From an uncultured Prevotella sp. (GTDB taxonomy: Bacteria > Bacteroidota > Bacteroidia > Bacteroidales > Bacteroidaceae): a stretch of DNA of 17,731 nt. The stretch lies in assembly GCA_900540375.1 (NCBI GenBank), contig UQFS01000046.1, positions 1-17,731 on the forward strand, read 5' to 3'. A program made the position numbers and the translations under genes. Positions 16,301 through 17,731 of the stretch are shown one piece after another (positions within the stretch are counted from its first letter, which is position 1; every line of letters starts with the position of its first letter). The notes under the pieces were generated by a model that saw only the letters and a program-made list of their open reading frames with translations, made no database searches and was not told the origin of the DNA.

Positions 16301-17402
16301 GGAGGACAACGGTATCGGCATGGACAAACAACAGCTCAACCATCTCTACACCCGATTCTTCGACGGTGACTACCGGCGGCAGAACACCGGAGGAACAGGC
16401 ATAGGCCTGGCACTCGTCCACGAACTCGTGACGCTCCATCATGGCACGATCCACTGCAAAAGCAGCAGGGGTGTGGGCACCACCTTCACCGTGACAATAC
16501 CCATCAATAAGCGGGCTTATCCTACTCACGAGATCGACAGCTCGGTGATCAGCAAGGCGGTAGACAGCGAGACGATGCGCAGTCTCACGAATGACCGAGA
16601 GACGACACCGGGCATCCGCGAGGAGCGTGTCGTGGTCAGAGCCAACGTGCCCGTCATGCTCATCGTGGAGGACAACGCCGACCTGCTGGAGCTGATGAAG
16701 CAGGCGCTCAGCAAACACTATCGGGTGATCACGGCGAAGAACGGAAAGCAGGCGTGGAACGTGATACAGAAAGAGCGGCTCGACATCGTAGTCACCGACG
16801 TGATGATGCCGGTCATGGATGGTATCGAGCTCACGCGGCTGATCAAAAACGACCAAAGCTTCTGGCAGTTGCCCGTCATCCTGCTCACAGCCAAGGACCG
16901 GCAGGAAGACGAGAATGAAGGCTACGCCATCGGCGCGGACGCATACATCACGAAACCATTCTCGTTTGAGGAGCTCACGTTGCGGGCCGACATGCTCGTC
17001 GCCAACCGACAAAAGGTCAGGGACAACGCGCAACAAGAAGCCAAATTCCAACAAACCGAAGAAACGACCCCAACAGCCAGCGATCCCGACAAGGCTTTCT
17101 TGGTGCGGGCTACACAGATCGTGACGGACCATCTCGACGACGCGGCCTTCGACCGTGAGGCTTTTGCCAAGGAGATGCTCGTCAGCTCGTCGACACTATA
17201 TAATAAGGTGCATGCGCTCACGGGTAAGACGATCGTGGAGTTCGTCAATGGCATCCGCCTCGAAGAGGCTGCGAAGATCCTGCGTGCTGATCCTTCGATC
17301 ACCATCGTGGACCTCGCCGCACGCGTAGGCTTCAACACACCGAAATACTTCTCGCGCTGCTTCAAGAAGCAGTTTGGCAAACTCCCGAAAGAGTATCTGT
17401 AA
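13329..17402 (+). CDS. Hybrid two-component system sensor-regulator (HTCS) of the PUL
   Basis: This 1357-residue protein combines sensor kinase, receiver and DNA-binding activator. A signal peptide (about 1-24) leads to a periplasmic sensor with about 14 Reg_prop propeller repeats (around 50-670; for example GVLWIGTDNGL at 51 and GRLWVGTDGGLSVYD at 138). A Y_Y_Y domain (about 690-800) and one membrane helix (about 808-829) follow. The cytoplasmic part has the kinase H-box HELLTPLTVI with His851, N-box NLLSNAIKYN (Asn965), G1 box DNGIGM (Asp993) and G2 box GGTGIGLALV (1021-1030). The receiver has Glu1114/Asp1115, phospho-acceptor Asp1157, Thr1187 and Lys1209. A C-terminal AraC-type helix-turn-helix domain (about 1257-1357) includes IVDLAARVGFNTPKYFSRCF. 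All key residues are present. The start is firm: an in-frame stop lies at 13281-13283 and no other ATG, GTG or TTG intervenes. It should sense a periplasmic oligosaccharide and activate the two SusC/D operons. Confidence 0.97.
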   Translation: MKRIAKKYFILIVLSILCIQQSIAAVALRSFPPLLLSPSENAYCMMFDHRGVLWIGTDNGLKSYDGYQVRTYRSDAYSPHLLPNNTVRSLAEDKDNKLWVGTRNGLLRLDLRTGQATTFHLTGENQRIIYTLYVDPQGRLWVGTDGGLSVYDEKTQQFHTYTNKNSWLVTPDGKRMRMTYYSVKSMVQAPNGDLIIGTWSADLLRLRRGTHTFLRYPAFNAIHSAYSLCYDHRGRLWVGSWGSGVVRVDSPDDILHSTVKAYPFMTGNFDIFLSIVEDPVSHSLWAATREGICTVNANDDQAQWQRITNIDGTNLNYSNGIATDLCGNVWVLTQNNGIIQTTFDRSPFLNYDLSIGQQNFPVNFVSSLYTPDGNTFWIGLNPYGIARYDRRTGATLSNHEIPGFGNIPASALNTSFSSIIQRSNGDLWFADNNYGIIVKKAQGGAEVLDMSNSPWLKENFVNTIFESRKHILWIGQHSGLSMVLPDGRGFQVTLRQGNRDLSNCDIRGISEDRQGNIWLATDNEGIICVVKPDGRHARMAVRQYAPQNGNFAVDDATKCLQDRGGRLWAISNSGGLFLYNTADNHFEAKNRDYHLAGDRILAIAQDHKGDLWLTSDRGLIRLCLGKSNKPTDVNYYTREDGLGDLLFSTNSIATFGREIYLGSRHGFIAFDPSYMAKKQAKNYRLIITDIIINDEPWRQMTDSTLQQRISEESPSFTRRVTLPTSVKKISFDFALLSYGNAKKNIYSYMLQGYDDDWKYCAGGSHSATYQNLPSGTYHLRVRAAGSNGQWQEMDYRITVSVLPPWYASWWAYLIYIVLLCAATFATIFWYREHLRTQNRLRMGVMLTNITHELLTPLTVIYATIYKLRSMAPQYEDEYGVIDNNIQRTKRLLTQILEVRKSQAGQLRLKVSRSDLAAFVSNVVEEIRPMAEQKHINLETALPEKEATVWFDTDKLDKILYNLLSNAIKYNKKDGHILLSLVIKDSTAVISVEDNGIGMDKQQLNHLYTRFFDGDYRRQNTGGTGIGLALVHELVTLHHGTIHCKSSRGVGTTFTVTIPINKRAYPTHEIDSSVISKAVDSETMRSLTNDRETTPGIREERVVVRANVPVMLIVEDNADLLELMKQALSKHYRVITAKNGKQAWNVIQKERLDIVVTDVMMPVMDGIELTRLIKNDQSFWQLPVILLTAKDRQEDENEGYAIGADAYITKPFSFEELTLRADMLVANRQKVRDNAQQEAKFQQTEETTPTASDPDKAFLVRATQIVTDHLDDAAFDREAFAKEMLVSSSTLYNKVHALTGKTIVEFVNGIRLEEAAKILRADPSITIVDLAARVGFNTPKYFSRCFKKQFGKLPKEYL

Positions 17403-17731
17403 GACCGCAAAAGCATAAAGGCAAAAGAGAAGAAAGACAGAGTAACAAAAGGACGGATAATAATAGATAGGTTGCAAAAGAAACGGTACACAACAGAGGC
17501 GGGAAGAGCCATAGAATCAAATGTCCGCTAAACTGACAAAAAACAGTCCCTGAGAATCGATTCTTTTCGACGAACACCTGTCTTGCTCTGATTTTCGCGA
17601 AAATACGCATGTTTTTATAAGTATCAGAAAATCAACGTATTACATTTTTTTTGCTTTCGAGATGACATGAATCCGTCTGTTTCTCGCATAATTCTTTAGA
17701 GAATTTCTTGTCAACAAGCCTTTTTCTAACG
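17403..17731. other. Non-coding tail after the HTCS gene
   Basis: No credible gene is visible in these 329 bp. The first 115 or so bp are purine-rich and featureless, and no good terminator follows the HTCS stop codon. About 17521-17610 contains two perfect palindromes and a probable dispersed repeat. Near the edge AATTCT-TTAG-AGAATT (17690-17705) and CTTG-TCAA-CAAG (17707-17718, followed by CCTTTTT) can form small hairpins. The second might act as a weak terminator on the plus strand. Confidence 0.6.
17521..17610 (-). repeat. Probable Prevotella-type dispersed intergenic repeat
   Basis: On the minus strand one reading frame spells IDSQGLFFVSLAD (about 17523-17561). I recall this peptide from many spurious small hypothetical proteins in Prevotella genomes, which suggests a dispersed non-coding repeat. 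The block contains perfect palindromes AGAATCGATTCT (17553-17564) and ATTTTCGCGAAAAT (17591-17604). The peptide reading is seen in the sequence. The repeat family is from memory and was not checked, and the boundaries are approximate. Confidence 0.4.

Noticed and set aside
17362..17610. 82-codon minus-strand frame overlapping the end of the HTCS gene
   Set aside because: It overlaps the conserved AraC domain, and its start lies in the probable dispersed repeat. The hydrophobic stretch comes from purine-rich plus-strand sequence.
1..17731. Assignment of the locus to a particular glycan (for example xylan or arabinan, where double SusC/D pairs are known)
   Set aside because: No glycoside hydrolase, lyase or esterase lies in the window, and SusC/D sequences read by eye do not reveal specificity.

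Overview
The window reads as the regulatory and outer-membrane half of a polysaccharide utilization locus (PUL) from a Bacteroidota genome, most likely Prevotella/Segatella or a close relative. Support comes from two SusC/SusD pairs, lipobox-bearing surface lipoproteins, a hybrid two-component system (HTCS) regulator with periplasmic propellers, and Bacteroidota-type -7 promoter boxes (TAnnTTTG). A sequence after the last gene also resembles an intergenic repeat I remember from Prevotella genomes. No tRNA, rRNA, CRISPR array, transposase or carbohydrate-active enzyme is visible, so the enzymes of this locus presumably lie outside the window.

Layout. From 126 to 13177 everything is on the minus strand, in two transcription units. 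Unit 1 (13177 down to 5812) encodes an IPT/TIG-NHL surface lipoprotein, SusC (copy 1), SusD (copy 1) and a DUF1735/DUF4361-type glycan-binding lipoprotein. It ends in a large nested hairpin at 5735-5786. Unit 2 (5437 down to 126) encodes a second, clearly different SusC and SusD, 11 bp apart. The HTCS gene (13329-17402) is divergent on the plus strand and shares a 151 bp intergenic region with unit 1. The last 329 bp hold no convincing gene but do contain palindromes and a probable dispersed repeat.

How the parts fit. Surface lipoproteins (SusD, the DUF1735/DUF4361 protein and the IPT-NHL protein) would capture a glycan and pass oligosaccharides through the TonB-dependent SusC barrels. The HTCS would sense a breakdown product in the periplasm and activate transcription through its AraC-type DNA-binding domain. 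Having two SusC/D pairs suggests a complex or branched glycan, or two size classes of one glycan. I cannot name the substrate from the sequence.

Main discovery. The promoters of unit 1 and unit 2 carry the same unusual element: tandem copies of ATTTTGTNCCCC (minus strand), 21-22 bp apart, with the proximal copy ending 19-20 bp upstream of a TAnnTTTG box, where a -33 element would normally lie. This is a strong candidate for the binding site of this HTCS. It would make the two operons one regulon although a hairpin separates them. A second point of interest is that the HTCS gene has a perfect -7 box only 7 bp before its only usable start codon, which predicts a nearly leaderless mRNA.
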